64,000 bases of DNA from Microvirga ossetica (GTDB lineage: Bacteria > Pseudomonadota > Alphaproteobacteria > Rhizobiales > Beijerinckiaceae): positions 682,001 to 746,000 of the forward strand of contig NZ_CP016617.1 in NCBI RefSeq assembly GCF_002741015.1, in the 5' to 3' direction. This document shows, piece after piece, positions 37,141 through 45,298 of this stretch (positions are counted from its first letter, which is position 1; every line of letters begins with the position of its first letter). Under the pieces are notes generated by a model. The model was not told the origin of the DNA. It ran no database searches and worked only from the letters and a program-made list of their open reading frames with translations. Both the position numbers and the translations under genes were made by a program.

Positions 37141-37168
37141 CAATTCCATACTGGGCGTTATGCGAAAT
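37141..37168 (+). repeat. dif/pdif-like XerCD site 3
   Basis: Left arm CAATTCCATAC, centre TGGGCG, right arm TTATGCGAAAT. The right arm is identical to a common Xer arm (reverse complement ATTTCGCATAA), making this the best match in the window. It lies 7 bp past the end of the gene at 37176-37397. Confidence 0.68.
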
Positions 37169-37175
37169 TTGTGAA

Positions 37176-37397
37176 CTATAGATGGTTGTTCCGGGTAAAG
37201 AGGATTTGGCTCTCGCTCGACCCACAGACCTTGAGACGGCAGTGATACAACCCGGCCAATCTGGCTACTGCGGCGCGGCGCTCCTCAAGGGTCGGATAAT
37301 AGGGGGCGAAAGCCTGCTCAACCTCGGCTGTCGGAAGCAGCAGGGTTTCTCCGGAGCGCAGGCGTGCCAAGCGGTCTTGCAGGTCGTCGGCATTCAT
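37176..37397 (-). CDS. Small hypothetical protein
   Basis: 73 aa: MNADDLQDRLARLRSGETLLLPTAEVEQAFAPYYPTLEERRAAVARLAGLYHCRLKVCGSSESQILFTRNNHL. Compact alpha/beta composition, no membrane segment, ATG start at 37397. No family recognised. It sits immediately beside the dif-like site at 37141-37168, in the position where plasmid pdif modules often carry small genes. Confidence 0.55.
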   Translation of the reverse strand: MNADDLQDRLARLRSGETLLLPTAEVEQAFAPYYPTLEERRAAVARLAGLYHCRLKVCGSSESQILFTRNNHL

Positions 37398-37463
37398 AGC
37401 GAATGATCGTCGCTATTCCCCCAACTTGTCAAAATCGCGCTGATCGGAAATTCGCCGTACCTT

Positions 37464-37805
37464 TCAAGCCGCCCATGTTCCCAGAGCGCTGATCACCTGA
37501 GCCATCCTGTAGGCTTTCGAGATAATGATCCCTCCGGGGACAGGCTGCATCTGCTCCGCATACCCTGTCACATACAGGACGGGTAGATCGGGGAAGCGCT
37601 CGCGAAAGGCCCGGGCCACCGCCCAGCCATTGGCTCCCGGCAGGCGAATGTCGGTCAGCAGCGCATCGACCGTAATCCCAGCTTGCAGGAGTTCCAGAGC
37701 CTGCCCGCCGCTGGCCGCCTCGGTGACCTCGAACCCGGCATCTTCCAATCCTGCCACAGCCATCTCACGAACAAAGGGATCGTCTTCGACTACCAGAATT
37801 TTCAT
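37464..37805 (-). CDS. Single-domain response regulator
   Basis: 113-aa receiver domain. The acidic pair is in ILVVEDDPFVREMAVAGLEDAGFEVTEA, the phosphorylated Asp in ALLTDIRLPGANGWAVARAFRER, the Thr in VLYVTGYAEQ and the Lys in IIISKAYRM. There is no output domain, so it works as a phosphate relay or sink (CheY/DivK type). Divergent from the HWE histidine kinase gene that starts at 38121, its likely partner. Confidence 0.88.
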   Translation of the reverse strand: MKILVVEDDPFVREMAVAGLEDAGFEVTEAASGGQALELLQAGITVDALLTDIRLPGANGWAVARAFRERFPDLPVLYVTGYAEQMQPVPGGIIISKAYRMAQVISALGTWAA

Positions 37806-38120
37806 GCTGCTCCTGCCCGATGGCCTGCATACATGGTCAGCCAGGTCCCCTCATCAACCCTATCCGATTCCATAAGGACACTTCGGCGGAATTTGTGGCT
37901 CGTGTACGTGAGCCCGCGTACGATCGGTGCCGTGCCAGACCTACGCCAAGAACCGCTGCTGGAGCTTCTTGGGAAGAACCACAGTCGAAGGCACATCGTC
38001 GAGCAGCGCCGAACAGGAATATTGCCTTCCGAACCTAGCCTCGTGGTGCGGGCTTCAAGGCCTCAGGGGAAGCATGCTAGTGGTCGTGCTGGCCTTGGCC
38101 GAGCAGGAGGACAAAGCACA

Positions 38121-39125
38121 GTGTCGTCTGAACAATCGACTCCTCCAGTGTGGGAGCCAAAAAACTTACGCCGCGCCATTGACGCGGCCGGGGTCGCCCT
38201 GTGGTCGTGGAACGTCGATACCGACAGGCTCACCATGGACCAGCGCGCGTATGACCTGTGGGGTGTGCTCAGAAGCGAAGAAGGTGTGACCTTTGAGGAC
38301 CTGTCATCGCATATCCATCCAGCCGATCGTGACAGGGTGAGGGCCGCTTTCGCGGCGACGCGCGGGGTTTTGGGCGCGTATGAGATCGACTTTCGGATCA
38401 TGGTCGGGGACGAAGTCCGGTGGGTCTCCGCTCGGGGTCAAGGAGACGATGTCGGCATGGTCGACCGGATCATGTTCGGCATCTTCATCGACGTGACCGG
38501 TCGCAAGCAGGCCGAGGAAGGCCACGAGTTGCTGGCAGGTGAAATGAGCCACCGGGTCAAGAACCTGTTGGCCATTGCAGCGGGCCTCACCGCGATGACC
38601 TCCCGCTCGGCGGCGACGACGGCCGACATGGCACGGGACCTCACGCACCGGCTCACGGCTCTGGGGCGCGCCCACGACCTCGTCCGTCCGCTTCCGGGCC
38701 AGGAGGGAACGGCGGCGCTTCTCGGCGACCTGTTTGCTGTCCTGCTCGCACCCTACGATGACATGGGAGCCTTCAGCGGACGCATTCGCGTCTCGGTGCC
38801 GAGGATGGGTGTCGGAGAGGCAGCGGCGACGACGCTGGCCCTGGTCACCCACGAGTTGGCGACCAACTCACTCAAGTATGGCGCGCTCTCGGTGGCCAGC
38901 GGCACGCTCGATATCTCGTGCACAGCCGATAGTAGCGAAGCGGTCGTTGTTTGGACCGAACGGGGCGGCCCGCCCGTTGTGGCTCCCACAGGACCTGGAG
39001 GCTTCGGGAGCAAGCTGGTCAACCGGAGCATGTCCGCTCAGCTCGGCGGCGCGATCGACTGCGACTGGTCTGAGGAAGGCGTGGTCATCACGCTGAGGAT
39101 GAACAAGGATAGCCTCGCGCGGTGA
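38121..39125 (+). CDS. HWE/HisKA_2-type sensor histidine kinase with PAS domain
   Basis: 334 aa. A PAS domain (about 15-140: AIDAAGVALWSWNVDTDRLTMDQRAYDLWGV...FGIFIDVTGRKQAEE) precedes the phosphoacceptor helix (MSHRVKNLLAIAAGLTAMTSRSA, His) and the ATPase domain with N box (LVTHELATNSLKYGAL) and G box (GGFGSKLVNRSM). No membrane segment, so it is a cytosolic sensor. The start GTG 38121 has GGAGGA 9 nt upstream; the open frame extends far upstream, antisense to the response regulator. In Methylobacteriaceae such kinases often feed the general stress response. Confidence 0.87.
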   Translation: MSSEQSTPPVWEPKNLRRAIDAAGVALWSWNVDTDRLTMDQRAYDLWGVLRSEEGVTFEDLSSHIHPADRDRVRAAFAATRGVLGAYEIDFRIMVGDEVRWVSARGQGDDVGMVDRIMFGIFIDVTGRKQAEEGHELLAGEMSHRVKNLLAIAAGLTAMTSRSAATTADMARDLTHRLTALGRAHDLVRPLPGQEGTAALLGDLFAVLLAPYDDMGAFSGRIRVSVPRMGVGEAAATTLALVTHELATNSLKYGALSVASGTLDISCTADSSEAVVVWTERGGPPVVAPTGPGGFGSKLVNRSMSAQLGGAIDCDWSEEGVVITLRMNKDSLAR

Positions 39126-39236
39126 GTTTCCTGCCTCGTCTGGCACGCTTCAACATCCCAAGACAGCGCCACGCGGGAGAGTGAAATCCAATTCTGGCGA
39201 ACGAGGACCCAGTAATCCCCAGGAAGGACGACAGAA

Positions 39237-39264
39237 CGGTTCCATACTGGGTGTTCTGCGAATT
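39237..39264 (+). repeat. dif/pdif-like XerCD site 4
   Basis: Left arm CGGTTCCATAC, centre TGGGTG, right arm TTCTGCGAATT. It overlaps the last bases of the DUF6894 gene. With site 3 it brackets the two-component genes, and with site 5 it brackets the DUF6894 and Crp/Fnr genes. Confidence 0.62.
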
Positions 39265-39550
39265 ATGCCTGCCCCAGATCCGGAGGCGGAGACGATAGCT
39301 CATGCCGCTCGATCTTCATCGAGGCGGTCACGGTGACGACCCGCTGGTCGTGCTCATTCCGCACCTCGATGACGACATCGCTGAGATCACCCCTTGCCAG
39401 CCGGTCTGTGCCAATCTCAGCCGCCGAGCGAGCCGTCCCTCGGATCGCAGCGTCCAGGCTGTCGAACTCGGCACCCTCGTCATCACGCAAAAGGTCCGTT
39501 CCATGCCGGATATCGAAATAGTAGCGAGCCACATCCATCTCCCAAGGCAT
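39263..39550 (-). CDS. DUF6894 family protein
   Basis: 95 aa: MPWEMDVARYYFDIRHGTDLLRDDEGAEFDSLDAAIRGTARSAAEIGTDRLARGDLSDVVIEVRNEHDQRVVTVTASMKIER. The (R)YYFD-x(3)G...D-x-EG-x-E motif is the hallmark of this small family, abundant in Methylobacteriaceae and Rhizobiales, of unknown function. ATG 39550 follows TAAGGC; MDVARYYF at 39538 is an alternative start. Its 3' end touches a dif-like site. Confidence 0.8.
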   Translation of the reverse strand: MPWEMDVARYYFDIRHGTDLLRDDEGAEFDSLDAAIRGTARSAAEIGTDRLARGDLSDVVIEVRNEHDQRVVTVTASMKIERHELSSPPPDLGQA

Positions 39551-39616
39551 GACGCCTTACCAAATTGAGGGGTTCGGATCCGAGACCAAGAGCCTCGCGC
39601 TGGCTCTGGGGATCCT

Positions 39617-40354
39617 CTACCACGAGGGGGCTGGTGGATACGTGCCGGGCAGCAGGCGCTGGTAGACTTGGCGGATCTTGCCGTAGCATTCGCAGGTCGT
39701 CTCCTCGAGCCCGGCCCGGTCGAGGATCGTAATGCTGCCGCGGCTCTGCCGGATCAGGCCCGCCGTTTGCAGCGTGCGGGTCACGACGCTGACGGTGGAA
39801 CGCTGGACCCCGAGCATCTCGGCCAGGAACTCATGCGTGAGCGGCAGGGTATCCCCATCCGCCCGGTCGTGCATGCCCAGGATCCAGCGGCAGCAGCGGG
39901 CCTCGACCGGATGCAGGGCATTGCACGAGACGGTCTGGAAGGTCTGGGCCAGAAAGGCCTCGCCATAGAGCAGGATCACCAGCCGAAGGTTGGGACAGGT
40001 ATCCCGCACCTCGTTCAGGCGCTAGAACGCAATCCGCGAGGCGGTGCCGGCCATCTGCACGACATAACGGCCGAAGGCCTCCCGCGTCACCAGAGCACTG
40101 AGCAGGCCCGCGACGCCCTCGCGCCCGAACACCGCGACCTCGTTGATGGCGCCATCCTCCATGACGTTGACAAGCGAGATGATCGCGTTGTGGGGAAAGT
40201 AGGCATGGCTGATCAGATCCCCGGCGTCATAAAGGATCTGACCGCGCGTCAGCTCGACGAGTTCGAGATGCGGCGCGAGAGCCGCAAAGTCCTCGGGCTC
40301 GAGAACGGCCAGGAGCCGGTTGGTGCAATGACTGGCGTTCAGCCCCTGAGGCAT
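39617..40354 (-). pseudogene. Crp/Fnr family regulator split by an in-frame amber codon
   Basis: ATG 40354 begins a cyclic-nucleotide-binding-type sensor domain (LLAVLEPEDFAALAPHLELVELTRGQILYDAGDLISHAYFPHNAIISLVNVMEDGAINEVAVFGREGVAGLL). After RIAF a TAG at 40022-40024 interrupts the frame. The same frame then continues RLNEVRDTCPNLRLVILLYGEAFLAQTFQTVSCNALHPVEARCCRWILGMHD and an HTH (LTHEFLAEMLGVQRSTVSVVTRTLQTAGLIRQSRGSITI) to 39617. A single C-to-T change (CAG to TAG) would explain it. The full product would be about 245 aa, normal for the family. Sensor and DNA-binding parts could only work together by read-through. Confidence 0.85.
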
Positions 40355-40413
40355 GGCACGGGTTCCGCCTACAGCACCACAACGCGGATGAGGCGGGATC
40401 GTCCCAGCGTGGC

Positions 40414-40441
40414 CGGTTCCATATACGGCCTTCTGCGAAAT
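40414..40441 (+). repeat. dif/pdif-like XerCD site 5, 5 bp from an IS
   Basis: Left arm CGGTTCCATAT, centre ACGGCC, right arm TTCTGCGAAAT. The following 5 bp (TCTCT, 40442-40446) are the target duplication of the IS that begins at 40447. Located upstream of the Crp/Fnr gene start. Confidence 0.62.
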
Positions 40442-40446
40442 TCTCT

Positions 40447-41948
40447 TGTAGACGCAATATAGAGATGACACCCCTCTGCAAAGTTCAAATGGCACTCTCC
40501 TGCTTTTCGGGGCTGCAGGAGGACGTGCCGTATGACGGTGGTGTCGATGAGCGCCAAGGAGTTTTCCCGGCTGGATGTGCTGATGGATTTAGAAGCCCGT
40601 CGGGTGACCGTTCGGGACGCTTGCGGCCTGCTCCGGCTCAAACGCCGACAGGTCTTCCGGCTGTTGAAGGGCTTCCGGCAGCATGGAGCTGTCTGCCTCG
40701 TGTCGAAGCGGCGCGGCCAGCCCGGCAACAACCGGCTTCCCGCGTCAGTCCGCGACTTGGTCATGACGATCATCAAGGAGCGCTATCCAGACTTCGGTCC
40801 GACGCTGGCTACTGAGAAGCTGCGGGAGACCCATGGTTGTCCCGTGTCCCGAGAGACGGTCCGCAAATGGATGATCGAAGACGGTCTGTGGCTGGATCGC
40901 CGCCGACGCCTTCCTTCGGTTCATCAGCCACGCAATCGCCGGGAGCGCAGGGGCGAACTGATCCAGATCGACGGCTCCAAGCATTGGTGGTTCGAGAACC
41001 GTGGCCCACAATGCACGCTTCTGGCTTATATCGATGATGCCACCAGCCAGCTCATGCATGCGGCTTTCGTGCCCTCGGAATCCACCTTCGATTATCTGCG
41101 TGAGACCCATCGATACGTCGCAGCCCATGGCCGCCCGATCGCCTTCTATTCCGACAAGCACGCCATCTTCCGGGTCAGCAACACAGCGGCGGACGGCGGC
41201 GACGGCATGACCCAGTTCGGACGCGCCCTGCATGAGCTCAACATCGACATCCTCTGCGCCAACACGCCGGCTGCCAAGGGCCGCATCGAGCGCTCGTTCG
41301 GCACGCTCCAGGATCGCCTGGTCAAGGAGATGCGGCTTGCCGGCATATCGACGATCGAGGCAGCCAACGCCTTCCTGCCGGGGTTCCTGGCCGATCATAA
41401 CCGGCGTTTCGCCAAGGAGCCCATCAGCCCCTCGGATGCGCACCGTCCGGTGCCGCAGGACATGGTGCTGGAGGATATCTTCGCCTGGAAAGAGGAGCGC
41501 ACCGTCACCCGCAATCTGACGCTCCAGTACGACAAGGTGCTGTTCCTGCTCGAGCCCACTGAGCTGACGCGCCCTCTCGCCCGCCAGCGTGTGACGGTGA
41601 TCGACTATCCGGACGGACGGCTGGCGATCCGGCACAACGGGGTCGACCTGCCATACCGCACCTATGACAAGCTGCGGCGGGTGACGCAGGCGGCGATTGT
41701 CGAGAACAAGCGCCTGAGTGAGGTGCTGGCCTATGTGGCGCAGCGTCAGCAGGAGCGGGACGAGCAGCGCTCGGCCAAGGCGCCGCGCCGGCGGGGGCAG
41801 GGTGAGCGTCACATGTTCAAGACACCGTAAGGCGCCCCGGCGGAGCAACCCCGACCAGCTCCGCCGGGGCGCCCTCCCCAACCGGTTTTAGACCCAGGGT
41901 GTCATGTCAACTTTGCACGCGGAGTGCCATTTCTGGATTGCGCCGAGA
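40447..41948 (+). mobile_element. Second IS1202/ISNCY-type insertion sequence with 5-bp target duplication
   Basis: 1502 bp. The left end TGTAGACGCAATATAGAGATG pairs with the reverse-complemented right end TCTCGGCGCAATCCAGAAATG. The similarity continues inward (CACnCC...GCAAAGTT...). TCTCT is duplicated at 40442-40446 and 41949-41953. It encodes a transposase related to that of the element at 10823-12277 but clearly diverged, so the two are separate IS types. Confidence 0.83.
40532..41830 (+). CDS. IS1202/ISNCY-type DDE transposase
   Basis: 432 aa from ATG 40532 after GGAGGACG. The HTH is RRVTVRDACGLLRLKRRQVFRLLKGFRQHG. The catalytic core has ELIQIDGSKHWWFENRG (D), FYSDKHAIFRVSN, GMTQFGRALHELNIDILCANTPAAKGRIERSFGTLQDRLVKEMRLAGI (D, E) and the C-terminal domain. 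It aligns along its whole length with the transposase at 10908-12203 and appears intact. Confidence 0.9.
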   Translation: MTVVSMSAKEFSRLDVLMDLEARRVTVRDACGLLRLKRRQVFRLLKGFRQHGAVCLVSKRRGQPGNNRLPASVRDLVMTIIKERYPDFGPTLATEKLRETHGCPVSRETVRKWMIEDGLWLDRRRRLPSVHQPRNRRERRGELIQIDGSKHWWFENRGPQCTLLAYIDDATSQLMHAAFVPSESTFDYLRETHRYVAAHGRPIAFYSDKHAIFRVSNTAADGGDGMTQFGRALHELNIDILCANTPAAKGRIERSFGTLQDRLVKEMRLAGISTIEAANAFLPGFLADHNRRFAKEPISPSDAHRPVPQDMVLEDIFAWKEERTVTRNLTLQYDKVLFLLEPTELTRPLARQRVTVIDYPDGRLAIRHNGVDLPYRTYDKLRRVTQAAIVENKRLSEVLAYVAQRQQERDEQRSAKAPRRRGQGERHMFKTP

Positions 41949-41976
41949 TCTCTTCATGTACCCGGAACGTCCCCAA

Positions 41977-42073
41977 TTGGCACTCCTAAGACGTAAGCGC
42001 TTTGTCTACTTCAGCACTCAAGAGCCGACGTTCGTTGAGCTACCGGAATGGGAAAGTTTGACCCCAAGCAGAC
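41977..42073 (+). repeat. Dispersed intergenic repeat, copy C
   Basis: About 97 bp from TTGGCACTCCTAAGACGTAA to TTTGACCCCAAGCAGAC. Matches copies A and B throughout. It starts 28 bp after the right end of the IS1202-type element. Confidence 0.8.
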
Positions 42074-42170
42074 CAATGTTGGCGTCGTTGGATCCCTGCC
42101 GCCTGCTGACAGCCGTCATGTGTTCTTTGAGGGTCAATCCGTGAAGCTGCTGTTGTCAAACAGGACATAA

Positions 42171-42200
42171 AAAAAAGGCCCGGAGCGGTCCGGGCCTTTT
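42171..42200. terminator. Bidirectional rho-independent terminator of the porin gene
   Basis: Perfect 8-bp stem GGCCCGGA/TCCGGGCC with GCGG loop, flanked by an A run on one side and TTTT on the other. It lies 21 bp beyond the stop of the minus-strand porin gene. Confidence 0.85.
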
Positions 42201-42220
42201 CCTTGTTGTGTCGTGGGTGC

Positions 42221-43003
42221 TCAGTAGGTGCCGAACTTGAAGTTCAGCTTGGCGCGCGCGACGAAGAAGTCCTGCTCGTCATTGCTCCGCGGCAGGAACA
42301 CATTGACCGGCGCTCCGCCAACCGGAGTAAAGGTCCCGGTGGGGCGAGTGCTGTCGTCGTCTTGATCGATGCTGACCCACAGACCCTCGAGGCCGAGGGT
42401 GACCGCCGAGGAGCCGAACCAGTTCACCGGCATGGCCCACTCGACACCACCGCCGAGCGCCCAGCCGGTGTTGTCCTCCGTGTAGGCCAGACCACCGGTG
42501 GCGTAGACCAGGACGCGGTCGAAGGCGACACCGGCGCGCAGGCGCACCGAGCCCCACCAATCCGCACCGTTCTCGAACTCGCCGGGCACAAAGTCCCCGC
42601 CAGCAAAGCCCGGACCGGGGATGAACACCACATTGGAGTTGTTGTCGTTATTGATCCCCTGGATGTCGGCCTCGGCACCGATCACCCACGAGCCGATCTG
42701 GTAGTTGTAGCCGATCTGGCCACCGCCGGTGAAGGTGGCGTCGTTGCTGTTGCCGAAGAGGAGCGTGCCGCCCTCCAGGCCGCCCGGAACGCCGGGCCCC
42801 GTCAGGATCACCGGGTCGTTGTTGCTGTCGCGCCAGCCCCAGCCGAGGTTGCCGCCGACATAGAAGCCGGTCCAGGTGAAGATCGGAGCCACCGCGATGA
42901 CCGGCGGAGCCGCACGGACCGGCAGGTCGGCAGCGGAGGCAGCGGACAGTCCAGCGGTAGTGAGCGCCGTTGCGGCCAAGAGGCCAAGAATTCGTGTTCT
43001 CAT
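42221..43003 (-). CDS. Outer-membrane beta-barrel protein, Omp31/porin-like
   Basis: 260 aa. A signal peptide (MRTRILGLLAATALTTAGLSAASA) and the linker ADLPVRAAPPVIAVAPIFTWTGFYVGGNLGWGW are typical of Rhizobiales Omp25/31 proteins. Alternating hydrophobic strands follow (GGQIGYNYQIGSWVIGAEADIQG; WGSVRLRAGVAFDRVLVYATGGLAYT). The C-terminus FVARAKLNFKFGTY ends in an aromatic residue, the usual barrel-assembly signal. Probably a structural eight-stranded barrel. Followed by a strong terminator at 42171-42200. Confidence 0.9.
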   Translation of the reverse strand: MRTRILGLLAATALTTAGLSAASAADLPVRAAPPVIAVAPIFTWTGFYVGGNLGWGWRDSNNDPVILTGPGVPGGLEGGTLLFGNSNDATFTGGGQIGYNYQIGSWVIGAEADIQGINNDNNSNVVFIPGPGFAGGDFVPGEFENGADWWGSVRLRAGVAFDRVLVYATGGLAYTEDNTGWALGGGVEWAMPVNWFGSSAVTLGLEGLWVSIDQDDDSTRPTGTFTPVGGAPVNVFLPRSNDEQDFFVARAKLNFKFGTY

Positions 43004-43228
43004 AGGCTTGCATCCCTTGTGCGAGGAGTCGCACAGTCAAGTATGAAGCAGTGGCGCGTTCTGGCTATGGCTTAAAAGCAACACCGGAATGAAATTGCTG
43101 TTTTCCGTCAGTATTGCTGCCATGAATACATGCCTATGCCGTAACGTATGCATAGATTGGTTTGACTCCCGCATAGTTTCACGCCCTAATGGTCATGTTT
43201 TCGGAGACCCCGAAGGCGAGGAGAACTC

Positions 43229-43258
43229 ACCCTGCCCTCCCAGAGGGCAGGGTTTTTT
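43229..43258 (+). terminator. Strong rho-independent terminator, orphan
   Basis: Eleven-bp perfect stem ACCCTGCCCTC/GAGGGCAGGGT with CCA loop and six T residues after it. No supportable protein gene ends upstream on this strand (the nearest plus-strand sequence from 43004 is non-coding), so it may end a small RNA. The rest of the 43004-43512 gap shows nothing else. Confidence 0.75.
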
Positions 43259-43512
43259 GTGTCTGATCTGCCGTTCTCAGAGTTTGCCCGGCCGATTTCC
43301 AGGGTTTTACCTGATGGTGCAGTTTGGCAGTCCTGTTAGTCTCGCGTTGACACTTAGGGACATGAACCTGCTTCCATTCTGCACCGTTGAAGGCCAGGGT
43401 TGGGCTGTTGATGGAGCCGCGAGTGTCCCAGGCACGAAGGTGTGACTGAGGATGTCGGGACATCATCAGGTTGCTTGCGTAAGGGTATCCGATCGACTGG
43501 CATGAGGTTCTC

Positions 43513-44616
43513 ATGACGCAAGTTGATGGCACCGAATGTCTGACAGGGGGTGACAGCCGGCCACCAAGCCAGGTGTCCCAGACTGTCCCGGCGGCCATTG
43601 GGCGAACGCTGCCGCCCGGCTTCATTCACCTTGGCGTCTCCAAGGAAATCGTCCCGACCCTGCGCGAACTCGGCGTCGAGCCCGATCCGGTGATCCGGGC
43701 GGCCGGACTGGATCCGCATCTGTTCGACGATGCGATGAGTATGATCCCGTTCGCCGCCCTGGGCCGGCTGTACACCCTGTGCGTGGCCCGCACGGGCTGC
43801 ACGCATTTCGGGCTCCTGGTCGGCCGGCGGGCGAGCATCCTGTCGCTGGGCCTGGTCGGGCGCCTGATGCGGCACTCGCACACCGTCGGCGAGGCAGTGC
43901 GCGCGCTCGTCTCGAACCTGAGCACTCAGGACCGGGTGGTGGTCCCTGCGCTGACGGGCCGCGACGGCATTGCCCTGCTCACGTTTGCGGCCTACCAGGC
44001 GGAGAGCCGGAGCGGGCCGCAAATCCTCGACGCCGCACTGGGCGTGACAGTCAACATCCTGCGGACGTTGTGCGGCTCTGGCTGGAGACCGGATGAGGTT
44101 CTGTTGCCCCGGGCCGCCCCAGCAGACCAGACGCTGTACCGGCACCATTTCAGAGCCCCGCTCCGGTTTAACCAGGAGAGCGCCAGCATCATCTTTTCTG
44201 CCCGTGATTTGGATCTGCGGATTGCGGGGGCCGATCCGATGATGCGCGCCCTTCTGGAAGAACGGATCCAGCAACTGAAGGGTGCGCAGGGCACCGAATT
44301 CTCGGACGACATTCGGCAGTTGCTGCGCACGCGACTGACGAGCAATCACTGCTCGGCCGACGACATCGCCCATTTGCTGACGATACACCGCCGCACCCTG
44401 AGCCGCCGCCTGAAGGAGAGTGGCCTGGGTTACAGGGCGATCACGAACGAGATCCGGTTCGAGATCGCGCGGCAGTTGCTGCAGGACACGCAAGTGCCGC
44501 TCGCCCAGATTGCGGCCGCTCTCGGGTATTCCGAAGCGAGCGCCTTCACCCGGGCCTTCCGGCGCTGGTCGGGCCAGACGCCGACCGCCTGGCGGACCGA
44601 AGGCGATCATGACTGA
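43513..44616 (+). CDS. AraC family transcriptional regulator (OruR/ArgR-type)
   Basis: 367 aa. The N-terminal Arabinose_bd-type domain (ELGVEPDPVIRAAGLDPHLFDDAMSMIPFAALGRLYTLCVARTGCTHFGLLVGRRASI) covers about residues 45-235. The C-terminal double HTH (DDIAHLLTIHRRTLSRRLKESGLGYRAITNEIRFEIARQLLQDTQVPLAQIAAALGYSEASAFTRAFRRWSGQTPTAWR) covers about 285-365. The start is ATG 43513. It probably senses a small molecule and controls a nearby gene; the secreted-protein gene at 44748 is the first candidate. Confidence 0.88.
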   Translation: MTQVDGTECLTGGDSRPPSQVSQTVPAAIGRTLPPGFIHLGVSKEIVPTLRELGVEPDPVIRAAGLDPHLFDDAMSMIPFAALGRLYTLCVARTGCTHFGLLVGRRASILSLGLVGRLMRHSHTVGEAVRALVSNLSTQDRVVVPALTGRDGIALLTFAAYQAESRSGPQILDAALGVTVNILRTLCGSGWRPDEVLLPRAAPADQTLYRHHFRAPLRFNQESASIIFSARDLDLRIAGADPMMRALLEERIQQLKGAQGTEFSDDIRQLLRTRLTSNHCSADDIAHLLTIHRRTLSRRLKESGLGYRAITNEIRFEIARQLLQDTQVPLAQIAAALGYSEASAFTRAFRRWSGQTPTAWRTEGDHD

Positions 44617-44747
44617 TTGCCCCGGCGGCCTAAGCCGTCGAGGGATCGGCCCCAGTCGCCTGAAGCAGGCAAGCGGCTGCGGGATCGCGGTGGCGACGAC
44701 CGCGTTGCCGCACTGACAATGTCCGAACGCCAAAGGGAGACCGTGTC

Positions 44748-45116
44748 ATGAACCGCCTGCTGCTCAGCCTTGTCCTTGCCGCGCCATTGATCCCGGTCAG
44801 CACCACGGGCATGGCGCAGTCGCAGTTCGATGGGCGCTGGACTGTGACGACCATCCCCGAGAAGGGCGCCTGTCGCAGGAAGCATCATTATGCGATCGTG
44901 GTTGAGAAGGGAGTGGCCCGCAATGCATCCGGGCGGACGAGGGCCAATGTCACTGGCGGGCTGGAGCCGGACGGACGCGTTCGGGTCGGCCTCCAACGCC
45001 GTGGGGCCCAGGTTGACGTGACAGGGACTCTCGCGGGGCAATCGGGTTCCGGTCACTGGATCGTCGCCGGAAGGATCGACTGTTCGGGACGGTGGACTGC
45101 CTCCAAATGGGGCTGA
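44748..45116 (+). CDS. Secreted hypothetical protein
   Basis: 122 aa. A signal peptide (MNRLLLSLVLAAPLIPVSTTGMAQ) precedes a small domain with two cysteines (GACRRKHHYAIVVEKGVARN and GRIDCSGRWTASKWG) and several glycine-rich strands. Probably periplasmic. The sequence type is frequent in Methylobacteriaceae as a short beta-rich exported protein; no role known. Lies 131 bp after the AraC gene on the same strand. Confidence 0.7.
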   Translation: MNRLLLSLVLAAPLIPVSTTGMAQSQFDGRWTVTTIPEKGACRRKHHYAIVVEKGVARNASGRTRANVTGGLEPDGRVRVGLQRRGAQVDVTGTLAGQSGSGHWIVAGRIDCSGRWTASKWG

Positions 45117-45298
45117 TGCCTGATGGTGGAGTCGCCCGCGAACCAGTCCTGCACGAGGTCCGAAATATACTGACACCATTCAGAGGTCGCGCCCGTCCGC
45201 CGGGTCTCTCTTATGCTTCATCGCACTTGGATCGCGCCGCAGCGCCGGTGTCCCGGGACCACGACCTGTGCTGGTGGCTCGGATAATAAGGACCGCTA

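Noticed and set aside
43089..43445. 118-aa plus-strand ORF beginning MKLLFSVSIAAMN
   Set aside because: It runs straight through the strong terminator at 43229-43258 and loses protein-like character after it.
43354..44733. 459-aa minus-strand ORF opposite the AraC gene
   Set aside because: Shadow of the AraC regulator, whose domains are clear on the plus strand.
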